DNA from: Cadophora sp. MPI-SDFR-AT-0126
Lineage: Eukaryota > Ascomycota > Leotiomycetes > Helotiales > Ploettnerulaceae
Length of the DNA stretch: 64,000 bases
Direction of reading: 5' to 3'
Assembly (NCBI GenBank): GCA_020747065.1
Contig: JAGMVK010000013.1
Coordinates: 1,302,001 to 1,366,000 of the forward strand
Each line of letters opens with the position of its first letter. The first letter of the stretch is position 1. This document shows positions 45,541 to 60,125 of this stretch, one piece after another. The notes under the pieces were generated by a model. It had not been told where the DNA came from. It worked only from the letters and a program-made list of their open reading frames with translations, and searched no databases. A program made the translations under genes and the position numbers.

Positions 45541-46603
45541 TTAAGCACGCTTCACACCACGCTGTCCCTTCTCAAAAATCGCCCTTTCTATCTCCTTCTT
45601 GTCGAAGCCAATAGGACCCCGAACCGTTGGATCAAAGATCTTCCTGAACCCAACAGCATTGAGCAACCACACTATAAAAGCGTTCGTGCCCTTCCACAAA
45701 TACTCCCCCTTCCCAATCGCAGGCTTCGCAAGTACTCCACCAACGACCTGTCGAGCAAACTCCTCCGCCGACATGCTCTTCTGCGCGTGCTGTCGACTCC
45801 TCTCCCTCACACGCTCCTCAACATCGACATACACACTATCCTCACCAAACGAGATATGATCCGCAGCCATCATGCCCGTCTTAACTTCGCCCATAAACAC
45901 AGTCACGACTTTAACGCCGAGTGGTGCGAGCTCGATCCGAAGGGTGTCAGAGTAGGTTGCCACGGCCGCTTTACTGGCGTTGTAAGCAGCGGAGAAGGGA
46001 AACGGCAGGCGGGCTAGCACCGAAGCAGTGTTGATGATTGTAGGTGGTGTACTCGGCTTGTCCACTGCTGCTAGGAGTAGGGGGATGAAAGCGTTGATCA
46101 TGTCGAATACGCCGAAGACGTTGGCGTCGAACATCTGACGGACACGAGCTGGATCGGCCTCGATCGCTGGAGCTAAGTGCACTAGATATTCTTGTATCAG
46201 CAAAAGCCAACTAAACTAAAAGCAATATAAGATGTTCGACAATAGTAGAGGGGAAATACGCACTGATCCCAGCATTATTGAACAGCATATCCAGTTTCCC
46301 TCCCGTACGCTTTGCAATCTCCTCCTTGAGCGCCGCAATGCTCTCCGCACTCGTCACCTCCAGCGGAAGAACCTCGATCCCTTTCTCTTGGAGCAGGGGA
46401 AGCGACTTGGTTGAGCGTGCAGTCGCGAAGACTTGCAGGCCTTGGGCGGCGAACTCGAGGGCGAGCGCGTGACCTGCGCTTCCAGCTGAGCAGCTATAGA
46501 ATTGAAGTGATTAGCTCTGTATCCCATTTGACAGGAGATGGGAGATAGCGAGGGATGGAACGAACCCAGTGATGAGAATTGAACGTTTTCGTGTTGATGA
46601 CAT
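45541..46603 (-). CDS. Short-chain dehydrogenase (Ayr1-like)
   Basis: Three exons, 46566-46603, 46264-46493 and 45541-46181, encode 302 aa. The Rossmann turn ITGCSAGSAGHALALEF is split by the first intron. FATARS follows, then NNAG (residues about 86-89), NTASVLARL with the catalytic Ser, and YNASK with the catalytic Tyr and Lys near residue 155. A C-terminal hydrophobic segment (NAFIVWLLNAVGF) could attach to lipid droplets or ER. Nearest relatives are NADPH-dependent 1-acyl-dihydroxyacetone-phosphate reductases, which act in ether-lipid and phosphatidate synthesis, but this SDR group is broad and the substrate is inferred. The glycine motif (GSAG) is slightly off the usual GGIG. The acceptor at 46182 was chosen because it alone restores the frame. 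Confidence 0.85.
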
Positions 46604-48224
46604 GTTTGAGATTCGAGGAATATGGTAGTATGCTTAAGAAGTGACAAGTGGTTCTGGTAGCAAGAGCTCGAGTGGCAGAGACAAGCTCTTGTACTTAAAT
46701 AGCCTGCCATGACGACGCAATGAAGCCTCGGGCTCAGGTCTTCCTGGCTGTGGTGCTAGACCATGCCACTCCCCGTGAAAGTAGAGATAGAGTTTGGCTA
46801 CCTTGACACTTTCAACACCGTGATCAGTAATCTCTGGGGTATGAGTGGAATGCAACACGCGCACTCGGGTTGTCTCGAATTTCCGTGGTGATTTCTTAAT
46901 CAGCCCGAACAAAGAAACTTTATAGCACACTTCTTACGAAGCCATCGGATTTAATGGTTAGGTCCTGGAAATATACCATCTCAAAATCTGGATGTTGACA
47001 AACCATGTTCGGCCAGTCCAAAAGAACTCGATTGAATTAAACTTTGTACGTCGAGGCACTAAAAGCACTCGTGGGGTACATATGCCGCTCTCAGTCATCA
47101 CAACATTAAACATCCGAGAACATGCGATTGATCATGGAGATCCTCGGGAGAGCCATAATGTATTCATGCCAACCTCAACGTCTGGTTCTGTCTGAATCCC
47201 AATCCAATCTCCTAGCCGAAATCGGCACGGAACAACTCTGGTCCTTCAGCTCCCCCGCCTTAGTACAGACTGGGGTCGGACTCCAAGCATTCCCGTCAAA
47301 ATCGATTACAAATCACGAGTGAAAACCACCGCCACACATAAAGAAAAGAAGTATTGCTTCCATAATGTATACCGTTAATAACAGAAGGGGCACTTAGAGT
47401 CATGAGGTACAAGTACAAGTTCTGCTGTACAAGAACACCATTATTTTTTATTTCGTCTAAACATGACCGTAACAGAAGCAGTAGACATTCCCCAAAGCCA
47501 AGGAGAGCGCAAATGCCGCGCAAGTAGCGCTGTTAGATGGTGTTGAAACCGGCCCTCTTCGGGGAGGGCTATATGGTAAGGGAGCAGGAACCCTGTACTG
47601 GAAGTCTGATAACAATAAACAATACACCGCACTATGATAGGGAATGCCTGGTTGACTGGTACGAAGAAAGAAGAAAACCAAAAGACTAGAATGTCGAGCG
47701 CGAGCTGCTTGTACTTTTTATCGATATCATATCACCATCATGATGTACAGAAGTGGAATCCAGACAATGAAAAAAGTTAAAATAAGAAAAGATGGACGTA
47801 CGTGGATATCAATCGACTGACTGACTGACTCGGCTTCGAGTACAGCTTGTGTAACTTTGATTACGGAAGGCTTGGAGAAGAGGAGGTGTGTATGTGTGTA
47901 AGTGAGTGGGAGAGGAGTAAATCCAACAAGGGAGGTAGGGCAGGGAAGGAGGCAGTTGGGAACGGATGAGAAGAGAAAGTGGAAAGTAAGAAACGGAAAA
48001 GAAAGTGTGGATCGAGGTAATCATAGCCATGTTCAATTCCATTTATACGTTTCTGTGCTTTTTTGTTTGTACTACTTGTTTGGGGGCGCGTTTGTTCATC
48101 AATCAATCAATACTCACTCAATCTAGCCACCTCATCCTCCCCTCATCTTCCACTCCCCTTCTCTTCCCTTCCTAGCCTTTCCTGCCCATCCCTCGCCCAA
48201 TCCAAACCTCTATTCACAACGCAC
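46604..48224. other. Gene-free region
   Basis: 1.6 kb with no recognised coding sequence, the upstream region of the SDR gene and 3' flank of the isomerase gene. A (GACT)4 run lies at 47815-47830. Pyrimidine-rich sequence at 48120-48230 is probably 3' UTR of the minus-strand isomerase. Confidence 0.4.
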
Positions 48225-50028
<1,804 letters not shown>

Positions 50029-50622
50029 GGTTGCGGTTTGGATTTGTTTCTGTCGTGTGTTCTGTGGATATCAACACTGGATAGTGCTGAGATTATAGTT
50101 CGAAGCGGCGGAGATGCGTAGCTCGAAGGACTTGCTTTTTCAACTCTGGGACCTGCGTCTCCGGAGATAGATGGTATGGAGGGGAGGCTTTTGTGACAAT
50201 TTATTCGAACTGAATTGGGGCGAAGTGAAGATCTGTCGAAATCAACCGTTAGCTAAGTCCGTTGTCTTGCAGGTTTTGGTGCGTTGTTTGTTCGTCTGTT
50301 CTTCGTCGGTCCGACGTGCCAGCCAGATAGTCTCAACCAGTCCCAGCCACAATCGCAGCCAGAATCAATTGCAGAGGAGCGATTCCTATTTCAGCCCTGC
50401 CCTATAGCTCTGCTTGCGGTTGTCTCGATGCTGCAAAGTATGTATCACGGCGTCGTCCTGTGCCGTCCTGTCCTGTCCGCCCAGCTCCAGCAGCAGAGCA
50501 ATCAAGGCGGGGTCCCTCTCAACAACACCACACCTCACCTCACCTCACATCCATCATCACCTTATGCTCCGGGCGCTTCACCTCACTTCTCTTCTCTCTT
50601 CTCTTCTTCTCGCATCGCATAT

Positions 50623-50642
50623 CATCCATCCATCCATCCATC
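50623..50642. repeat. (CATC)5 microsatellite
   Basis: Perfect tetranucleotide run in a CT-rich stretch upstream of the isomerase gene. Confidence 0.8.
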
Positions 50643-51463
50643 ACACCACCCCTCCCCTCATCACAATAGAAGAAAATACACATACATACCCGTCAATCGG
50701 TCCTAATCCTAATCCTAATCCTTCTCCTTCACTGTGGAAAATAGTCCGTCTCTCTTCCTACAATTCAATCAATGAATCGAATCGGTTCACTCGTACGCGG
50801 TGGTACAGATGCAAACAGCTGTATATCAATTGATCGATGCTTTATCAATCAGTCAGTCGGAGAAGAGAAGAAGACAAGAGAAGGAGGGGGTCCCAAGATG
50901 ACGTTCCCTCCATCCCACCACCCCTCTTTTAGCGTCGCTTCCATAACCCACAACCCTTGCAGCCCCTCCGAAACACCCGTTAAACTGAACTGCTGCGTGT
51001 ACTTGAGTGGTCCAGACTATGGTGATGACTGAGCATTGTACATGAATTTTTCCGAGGGAGAATAATGTCTACTTCTAATGAGGGTATTGAAGTACCCAAT
51101 GCCCGTAGAGGTGCTATCTCAGTCAAGTGGAAGTGGAGATGCAAGAGTGTCTGATGAGGCTTTCGGAGACGGAGATGGGTTACTGCGAGGGAAAAGCCAG
51201 AGTCGAGTGGGTGTTAGTAAGGGGATTGTGTAATCCGATAGTGGAGTTCCGCAGTACAGTGGAGAAAATTGGCCATAATGTTATGGTTTACTTCTTTTGA
51301 CTGGCTCGGATTCAACTCAACTAAACTCCGCCTGTGACTACTTTGGGCTATTGAATAGGATAAATATCAGAGATTGAAACGATAAATTACAAGTTGCAAG
51401 TAGGGTTGGTTAGGAAGTGGGCGTAGCCGACTCAATTGGATTACCACGTTGGGCACGGACAGA

Positions 51464-51486
51464 ATGGGATGGGATGGGATGGGATG
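51464..51486. repeat. (ATGGG)n microsatellite
   Basis: Four full pentanucleotide units plus a partial one. Confidence 0.8.
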
Positions 51487-51807
51487 AACTGTCTGTCTGC
51501 TGAATCGATCGATCGATGGATATCAGACGCAGCTGGTTTCCTATTTAGGTAATGTCATAGTTGCTTCCTGTATAAATCATGAAATCATTGAACAGATCGG
51601 GGAACTTGTTCATGAATGTATATAGAGTCTATTCTTTTTGCACGACCGGCCGCCACCTACAACCAAAACACAGACCTGCCACCCAACCGAGCGCGCATCA
51701 TCAAATCAACTTGGGAAGTCATGTAACCAGCCCAAGTCGAATCAACTGAAGTCCTGCCCGCGTGCAGTTGTTCCATCACCCGTTCATCCAGTGCAGAAAA
51801 ATTCCAT

Positions 51808-51830
51808 GTCAGTCAGTCAGTCAGTCAGTC
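51808..51830. repeat. (AGTC)n microsatellite
   Basis: More than five perfect tetranucleotide units. A shorter run of the same type occurs at 47815-47830. Confidence 0.8.
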
Positions 51831-52238
51831 ATATCAAATCCATCAACGCCCGCCCTCGCACCACGCACGAACGCACGAACACACGAATGCAGAATCAAAG
51901 TGCATGCAGATAGACAAGAAAGAACGCTCCACCATTTTCTACCAGTAGCTCATTCCAGTCCTACTGCGATGAAACGCTTCTGCTACTGTCCATCAGACGA
52001 ATAGCCAGAGATTGGAAGAGACAGAACCGGGATATGATGTGATGAGTCGCAGAGTGTATGGCTATGTCCCGTGCTCCGCGTGATTTCTATGTGAAAATGT
52101 GATTCGGAAAAGAAAGCTGGAACAAGGTGTGGTGAGAATCCACTACCTCTCCGTAACGCTCCCTACGAATGATGGATCTCTGATACTGCCGCCTCCATCT
52201 CCAAGGCCAGCTACTGGTCTGGGGAAGTTAGTACTGCT

Positions 52239-54417
52239 TTAGAACTCTTTGGCGGACGAGGGCATGGGGATGTCTTCGCAAACAATCCTTGTGCTGGAGA
52301 ACGCGTACCTGTTGTAACTGAACCCAACGAAGTCCCTCTGCGCATCATCAGATAAAACCGGTCCGTCAACATAAGAATCCTGTGCAATTTCTTGCGTGAA
52401 CTCAACGTCAAAGTTCTTGGTATCAAGGGCATCGGTCTGGGAAATGAAAATTAGCTCACCCCCAAAAGTACAACCATCCCTTTGAGTCGGATCTTCATCT
52501 GAACTTACCACATTGGGTTTGAAAGTAGGCTCATACTTTCGCTGAAGAAGTTTTCGCCAGTCGATACTGTGGAAGAAGGGGTGTGCCTTGATTTCAGATG
52601 CACCATTTGCACCTAAACGTTGGTCTGGCTTGCGATTAAGAAGTCTGGTGAGGAGATCCTTGGCAGATGGTGGAACCACCTCTGCGCTTGGGAAGTGGAG
52701 CGGTTCGGACAAGATCTTGCGGTACATCTCGTTCGTATTCTCGTCGTAGAATGGTGGTAAACCTGTCAACATCTCATAGAGAAGGACGCCTAGAGTCCAC
52801 CAATCGACGGTCTTTGTGTAACCTTGACCCAACAGTAATTCAGGAGCAAGATACTCGGGTGTACCACAGAAGGTGTTGGTTCGATCTTCATCCTTCATAT
52901 CCAGTTTGCAAAGTCCGAAATCGCAAAGGGCGATATGTCCAGAGTAATCCAAGAGAATGTTCTCAGGCTTCAAATCACGGTAAATGACATTGAACCCGTG
53001 CAAACACTCAAGAGCACACAGAAGTTCCGCCGTGTAGAACCTCGAGCGGTTGATGTCAAATCTCTGCTCCTTTTGCAGATGGTGGAAAAGCTCTCCACCA
53101 TTGACGAAGGCTAGAACGAAGTACAGCTTCTCTGGCGACTGGAAAGTAAACTTGAGAGGGACGATAAAGGGGTTGTTGATTTGAGACAGAACTGATCGTT
53201 CGGCCAAGGTGTGTGCAACTTCCGATCGAGAGATGATGTGGGCTTTTCGAATCGTCTTCAGAGCGTAAATCCGCTGGGTATCCTTCTTCTTGACCTGCAT
53301 GACCTTTCCAAAACTACCCTTTCCAACCACCTTCAACAGATCGAAATCCTCGATCTTTAACGATCGTGATCGGTTCTCAATATATTGCACTCCAATTCGA
53401 ATCTTTCCCGTACCATACTGAACATCTAACCATTCCGGTCCCGATTGTCCCAACGCCTTCTCCTTATTCGCCCATTCTGCAGCTGCCTTCTCCTTATCTT
53501 TCTTGCTCAACTTAGGATCCTCGACATATGTATGAGTTTCCTCGAATCTCGGATTGATACGTGCCACGCCGAGGAAAATATCTGTGGTACGCCCAGCACC
53601 TTGAGGAGCATTCGGATTTCGGAGATAAAGATGGACAGCCAACTCGGTCACTCGTGAGACATCAAACTTGTATTGTGTATTGTCTCCAGCCCAGAGAGGA
53701 TTTTCAGGGGTTCCTGAGACTGCATTGACAAATACTTGTAGCTTATCGAAATCGAGGAGTGCGTATGGAAGGTACTTGGATGAAATTCGACCGTGGTTCG
53801 TGGGTACATTGCTGAATCCACCTCCTGAGGTCTGCGGCCTGGAGTTGTTGGCATATGAGCCTGCAACGCTACCTGTTTGTTGTGATGATCCTGGTCGAAC
53901 TGATCCAGCCACTCCAAAGCCATTTCCTTGTGAAAGAGAGTTGGAGGTGTGTGTGTTGAAGACGGTCTTGTATTGATCGGGGAGGGAGAAGTTTGATCCT
54001 TCATGCAATGTAACGATCAAGATACCAGGTCGAGGTTGAGCGGGGGGTTGTGTAGCTATGATTTCAGAAGCAGCTGGAACTGTCAGTCTCTTGTTGTACT
54101 GCCAGATATCTCGCACGTACCAATTCCATTGTCATTGGGAGTCGAACTGCCTATGCTGGCCTTCTCCTCCTTGGCAGAGTCTCCTGTGATTGTGGATGTA
54201 GATGGGGAGCGAGAGAAGGTACTGGCAAGAGGACCAAGATGCGTCTCTTTTAGTTCTGTATCGACATGTCAGTACTGATAGTGGTGAAGCCGTCAATGGG
54301 AGATTGGCAGATCCGCCCCCATGGCAATGTCAACACTGGAGAGCTGCAGGCGCTCTCTTGTATTGAAGTGCGGGACAGCAATGGACTAAACTTACTCTTG
54401 GTGAGTTTCCACGACAT
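52239..54417 (-). CDS. sch9: Sch9-type AGC protein kinase
   Basis: Four exons, 54396-54417, 54121-54255, 52509-54079 and 52239-52436, encode 641 aa. The 22-nt first exon gives MSWKLTK, joined to KLKETHLGP. Residues about 65-285 form the C2-like N-terminal domain of Sch9 kinases (GILIVTLHEG, KFDVSRVTELAVHLYL). The kinase domain starts near residue 298: VGKGSFGKV loop, ALKTI Lys, YRDLKPENILL, CDFGL and TFCGTPEYLAPE with the activation-loop Thr. The C-terminal AGC tail carries DFVGFSYNR, the hydrophobic-motif region. Sch9 is the TORC1-regulated, S6K-like kinase controlling growth, nutrient and stress response. The intron at 52437-52508 is 72 nt, in phase and free of stops, so a retained-intron form would add 24 residues before the tail. 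Confidence 0.93.
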
Positions 54418-55941
54418 ATTGATGTGGTTGTGGATTATGAGGTGCTCGAAGTAGAGAGATGATGCTGTTGGTAATCGAAGTTGCAGATGGAGGACTGTTG
54501 GAGTGCAGTGCAGTGGAGTGCGGTGCGGTGACCAGGTTTCTGAGAGAGATGGTCGATGCCCCGCCAAAGGATAGGATGTGATGCGCTGCGCTGCGCTGTG
54601 CTGCGCTCTGTTCTGTTTACCCGACCGATCAGTTCAAGCTAATTTAGGATGGTGCCGCCGTTGGGAATAGGCTTGTCCTTGTATATGGTAGTGTATGGGG
54701 TATGTCACTGAGGTGAGTTGAAGTCGACGACAATATTTGATCTGGTAATGTCAAGGATGTCGACGATATTTGGGTGTTTCGAGGTGGAAAAGGAGGTAGA
54801 GAAAGGTGGATTACGAAAGGAGGCAAATTCAAGTAGTGTCTGGTTTGAAGTTGAATTTCAGGTGCTGGTCGGTGGCTGAGCTCTCGGCTGCCAAGAGCGA
54901 ATCCTCAGGGTCCAACGACAGTACGAGATGAGACGGACATATGCGAGTATCAGCACCGTGATTAACGTTTAACACGAAGATGGCTGAGTCTGGAAGGTCT
55001 AATGTTGAGGGAGATGTTCTTCATTGGATTTTCATTGTTGCTACTAGTGGAAGCCATTATGATTTGGCAGTAGTGTCATAAGCAGAGTTGAATCTTGATT
55101 ACGTGGGGTCCATGTAGATGGAGGGGCAGTCCAACATCAAATGCGAATGGCTTCACTCATGAACTTACTTCACAAGAGAGAGTTTGGCTCAACGAAGAAG
55201 GCTTGTTCACAAGTAAGTCTGGTCTTCCTGCTGCAGTCTGTCAAATTTGAAAAGGTCTCCTTACGCCTCCTACTTGAACTTATACCAACTGATTCGAAGC
55301 AGTTGTCGAGTGCAGGCTATCTGTAACAAGTGTCAAGAGAAAGTACAACACTGGGACCCTGGCTCTACAAGTCCCCAAATCCATACCTGAGCACATGGAA
55401 ATATTTCAGATAAGTCTCAACAATCGAGAATTTTAAATTATAGGTCCCTACAGGCGTCCTCCCAAATGAACATTTGAAGTCCCAGTGTGAGGCCAAGACA
55501 TGAGCAGCCAGAAATGTCCGCTTCGTAGATTGAATCACGCTTCCAAGTCACCACAAATCTCGAACAATGAACTCACCTAGTTGCTAGGATACTAGCCATT
55601 TTTTGACATTCTTTGTTTATTGTATCCAACCAGACCTCTCCCCTCCCATAAGCAAAGTCAACAGCTCCCTGAAGATCGATTTTTGCTTTGTCAGCTACCC
55701 CGGACTCACCATCCCTTTTCGGCTAGCCGATCTTGTCATCATCGGCCTCCCGTCGACCTCAGGGACCATCGAATCCAACCCGATCAGCATCACAGCCATC
55801 GCCGACGCCAACGTCCTCGAGATATTCAGGAGGAAATCGGTAAGCAGAGGAGGACAAAAGGTTTGCGTATCTCCCGCCCAGAACGGGTTCCGAGGATCAC
55901 GATAACCGCGGCTGTTCACCCCGGCGCAGAGCACTGTCATT
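54418..55941. promoter_or_regulatory. Shared divergent promoter region of sch9 and ada2
   Basis: 1.5 kb between divergently transcribed sch9 and ada2 genes. Short tandem GCGCT/GTGCA runs occur at about 54503-54610, inside the probable kinase leader. No other gene recognised. The open frame at 55603-55905 ends before the Ada2 start and overlaps antisense frames, so it is not called. Confidence 0.4.
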
Positions 55942-57577
55942 ATGGGCGTCATCCGCAAGAAAACCGCAGCGCGTGGCGGCGAGGGGGGCGTCAAGTATGT
56001 TTGCGACGTTTGCAGTGCCGACATCACCTCGACTGTAAGTAGGGTCCGATCTATCCCAAGCAATCACCTCACTTACAATCCGCCAGGTCCGGATAAGATG
56101 CGCCCACAGTTCTTGCAACGACTACGATCTCTGCGTCCCATGTTTTGCTCAAGGAGATTCAAGCCATAATCACCAGCCTGCCACCCATCCTTTCCGAGTC
56201 ATCGAACAGAACTCTGTGCCCATATACGATAAGAACTGGGGTGCAGATGAGGAATTGCTGTTGCTGGAAGGATGTGAGATATACGGTCTTGGATCATGGG
56301 CAGACGTAGCAGATCACATTGGCGGATACAGGAATAAGGATGAAGTCAGGGCGCATTACCAGAAGATCTACCTGGACAGTGCGAACTTTCCATTGCCTGT
56401 CCGGGCCGATCCCAAAGACATGCAACTACAAGACGAACTACCTAGGGAAGAGTTCCAGGCCAGGAAGAAGCGCAGGATTGAAGACAGGAAGGAGGCACAA
56501 AGTAATGCACCACCTGCCACGCCTAAGAAGAAACCCACAGCTAGTGTACCGGCCTGCCATGAAGTCCAAGGTTATATGCCTGGACGTCTTGAATTCGAGA
56601 CGGAATACGCCAATGAAGCAGAAGAGGCTGTCCAACTCATGCAGTTCGATCCAGGAGATGGAATCAATCCACGGACAGGCGAACTAGAACCCGAAATGGA
56701 GCTCAAGATCACAGTAATGGATATCTACAACTCACGCCTCACGCAGCGAGCAGAACGCAAGAAAGTGATCTTCGAACATAACCTCCTCGAATACCGCAAG
56801 AACGCAGCTCTCGACAAGAAACGAACGAAGGAAGAACGCGACCTCCTCAACAAAGCTAAACCCTTCGCACGCATGATGAATCACGACGATTTTCAAGACC
56901 TCTGCAACGACCTCATCGAAGAACACAATCTGCGGCAAGCAGTTGCGCAACTACAAGACTGGCGAGCAATGAAGATAGGCGATTTGCGTGGCGGTGAGAA
57001 ATATGAGGCCGACAAACTCCTGCGGGCGCAGAAAGCCCAACCGATGGGATCCTTGGATAGAGAACGTTTCGCAAGTTCGCAGCGCTCCAAAGCACCTCCT
57101 GTCATCGAAACGCCCTCTGGAGCCGCAGCATTCGTCGCTCCCGACCTCCCAACACGCATCAAAACCTCAGTCTCTACACCCAACGGCGCCGCCACACCTG
57201 CGAACGCAAATTCGAAGAATGGAATCCTCACCAACGGCCACGCAAACACAAATGGCACATCCACGCCCTCCCTTGCCCTCTCCACCAAACAAAAATTCAA
57301 CGTAGCCCCCATCAGTGGCGTCTCGCCCCTCTCTTTCGCACAGGAAAACGTCCTCGACAGCCATCTCCTCACGAACGAGGAGATTGATCTCTGCGAGAAG
57401 ATTCGTGTACATCCGAAGCCGTATCTGGTAATCAAGGAGACGGTTATGAAGGAGGCGCTGAAGGTAAATGGTGCGTTAAAGAAGAAGCAGGTTAGGGAGA
57501 TCTCGAAGGTGGACGGGCAGAAGGGGAGTAGGATTTTTGAGTTCTTTCAGGCGCATGGGTGGATTGCTAAGGCGTAG
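55942..57577 (+). CDS. ada2: SAGA complex adaptor Ada2
   Basis: Two exons, 55942-56034 and 56087-57577, encode 527 aa. Residues about 18-65 form a ZZ zinc finger ([14 protein letters not shown], then [19 protein letters not shown] with the paired Cys and two terminal His). The SANT domain at about residues 75-120 reads [19 protein letters not shown] then [15 protein letters not shown]. The middle region has the Ada2-specific [20 protein letters not shown] block. A low-complexity Asn/Thr/Ala linker precedes a C-terminal SWIRM domain ([20 protein letters not shown] to [13 protein letters not shown]). Ada2 activates the histone acetyltransferase Gcn5 in SAGA and ADA complexes. Complete and undamaged. 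Confidence 0.96.
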
Positions 57578-59470
57578 GATACCTGGGGGCGGGTGAACGG
57601 GGCTGAGGGATGGTGTATTGTTGCTTTTGTTCGATCAGGCGGTTGTCTCCTTCTATCTACCTGGGTGGCAGGGGATGGGGTGTCCGGGCGTTCGTCATTT
57701 CTTCACTTCGCATTTGGCTGGCTACTTTTCACCCATGGCTACGTTTTGCTTCTCTTTGCGATGTCCATGGGACTGGTTTCTCTCATGGGACTTTACTGGC
57801 GGTGATATTTGGAGTGGCTCTTGTTTGAAACGGCCGGGCGAGAATAACAGGCCGGCATGGCGTTATGATGTCCTGCGCGACGACTTGCATGTGTGAATAG
57901 AACGGGTCGGGAAGAGCTGTAAATGGGATGGAATGCTATATGTGAGAAAGAAGAATAGAAAGATTATTTGCATGTTGAGCTCGAATCGTCTTTGATCTGC
58001 TTGTGCGCTCATCTCCACCTTCATCTGGATCATCTCCCTCGTTTCACGCAGTGGGAACCCGATCAAGGCGAGGTTCAAGAGATGGCGTAGGTATTGTATT
58101 GGATTGATCGATCATTGCTTGGGGTGAGGACATCTTCGTCTACAATAGGTACAGGTATTCCTTCATCCACGGTACCTAGCTTTGCTTTGCATGGCTAGCA
58201 TTTCTCCAGTGTGGTAAGTGTAATAATGTTATGAACTTCCCTTGGCTTGGTTATCTACTTACTTAGTAGATGGATAAATAAATAAATAGAGAAAGGTATG
58301 GCAATACACACCTTTCTACTTTCTCCTCTCCTCTCCCCCTCGTCATCGTCACATATTCAATTTGGATTAGAAAAAGTTCATCCTGATCTTAGAGTAATTT
58401 CCGTGTTTACTGTTTGTGTGCAGAACGGTAGAGGGTGGTGGTTGTGGGTTGTGGGTATTTAGATCTTGAGCTTGGGTTGAAGTTGAGGAGGTGGGGTGGG
58501 GAGAAGGGCGAGGGGAGAGGGGAGAGGAGTTGAGGGTTTACAAGGAACGGAAGGGAAAGTCGAGGCGGCATGTAATCTAGATGGAAATTCATTACCTGCA
58601 TTAAAGGATCGTTGCACTAAAGCAGAGCATGTTTTTTTTTTATCCTCCTACCTACATATGAACTTCAGAAGCAGTCTCCTTTCAGAATCATGGCTCTCGT
58701 AGAATGAATCTCCAAAATTGAATGTCCGGATACTAAGTCTAGTTAAAAGCCTCGCCAGCAATGACATGGAGATGGACGCGATTCCTGAGGTCATGGATAT
58801 GGAGATGAGTCTGAGGGGGGAGAAAACGTGGGCAGCAAGTGGTGAATAGTGCCATTGGGGTCACTCGATTGAGGATAGCGGAGATCATACGATGAAAGAA
58901 GCGGCTGAAGAGCAGCAAGACCTTGTTAGAAACACAGAACATGTTAAAGTCGCTGCTGAAAAAGCTAATAGAAAAGCTGATCAGAAACCCACGGGGGAAA
59001 AGCTTCAAAGGATTAGAGAGAGGCCGCAAGAGAGGCAGAAAATAAGACGAAAAGGAAGATTACTACAAGTTGGTGGGCGGAATGAGGGTTAGGAGGAAGC
59101 TGAAAGACTGAAGGCGTTTCTAAACGGGGAAAAGGGTGATGATTTAGAAATTGCGGATGACTTGTGACTTAATGCGTATGCGAGAAGATCTCTGGAGCGG
59201 AAAAGAGGTTTATGATATAGACTCGCTACACATTCTGTCTAGATAGAAGGCCCTGATCTCTGAATATCTTGGGTCCAGCGTGCAAGTTTTTGATGGATTG
59301 ATGTCAAGTTTTAGTTTCCGGAACATAATAGAACTATCTTTTGGAAACAAGTAAATTTGAAATATCTTGCTATTAAGAGAAGTAAGGATTTGTATCCATG
59401 CTAGGTTACCTGCGCCCTTTCATCAATATGCTTTAAGATAGACACCTGGAGCAATTTATGAAATGTATCT

Positions 59471-59660
59471 GGATCAGAATTCTCAATAGGTTCAAGATGT
59501 AATCAAAGTACACAAGATAGGTCAAATTATAGTAGATTATATTATCGTTGATTTTATATTAGTCTATTCTAGATATGCTCATAGTTTCTATATCTTTAAC
59601 TTTAAGCCAATAATACCCTTAATATCTTAACTATTTAAATCAATCCCCTCTTAAAACGAA
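59471..59660. repeat. AT-rich island, possible degraded repeat
   Basis: A stretch with clearly raised A+T (TATAGTAGATTATATTATCG-type words), resembling the island at 27181-27640. Probably a relic of a RIP-mutated element. No coding capacity. Confidence 0.4.
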
Positions 59661-59932
59661 ATATCTCTCTAAGCTTAAGATGGCAAATGGATACCAACAC
59701 ATCTATTTTCAGTATTCTCGTCATTTAAGGCGGTGGTTTTGACGTGTTTCCAAGTAGGGAAATTCAAGGCTCGTCGGGGCATCCTGATATTGGTTTGTGA
59801 CTCCGCGAATTTCTACTTTGAAATTGTGCTAGAGATTTCGATTTCAATACATGGCTCGGCTACTTGACGAGAACATTTTAACTGACAGTGAATGTATTTT
59901 GCTTGCGTCATGCCTACCTAACCAGATGAATG

Positions 59933-59952
59933 TTTTTTTTTTTTTTTTTTTT
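59933..59952 (+). repeat. T20 homopolymer
   Basis: Twenty consecutive T. It could be the poly(A) end (minus orientation) of an old retroposed sequence or simple slippage. Nothing next to it can be identified. Confidence 0.6.
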
Positions 59953-60125
59953 GCAATTTAAGAAAGTAGCTCTCTGAAAGGAACTTGATGACTTAGTTTA
60001 AGACTGCTGCTACTGTGATTGTTATTAGTTTCATTCGATGTAAGTAGAGGAAGCAAATCTTATGTCAGCACTTTACAAAAAAGACCCTTTGGAAGTACTA
60101 GAAGAGTGGAAGCTTCTTTCTTCAT

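Larger units (their letters stand above)
50029..52238. other. Gene-free, microsatellite-rich region
   Basis: 2.2 kb between the isomerase start and the kinase stop. It holds the isomerase promoter and a cluster of simple repeats: CCTCA units at about 50534-50551, (CATC)5 at 50623-50642, TCCTAA units at 50701-50721, (ATGGG)4 at 51464-51486 and (AGTC)5 at 51808-51830. No convincing open frame. Confidence 0.45.
57578..60125. other. Gene-free region with AT-rich part
   Basis: 2.5 kb without a recognised gene. Open frames near 57593-57896 and 58739-59092 overlap each other in several frames and look like shadows of low-complexity sequence. The right-hand part contains an AT-rich island and a long T run. 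Confidence 0.4.

Noticed and set aside
50701..50721. TCCTAA tandem run considered as internal telomere repeat
   Set aside because: The usual fungal telomere unit is TTAGGG/CCCTAA. This unit differs and the run is short.
55603..55905. 100-codon frame just upstream of ada2
   Set aside because: Mirrored by open frames in other phases and on the opposite strand. Position fits the ada2 leader.
58739..59092. Overlapping open frames on both strands, one Lys/Glu-rich
   Set aside because: Low-complexity purine-rich sequence keeps several frames open. No splice context or motif.
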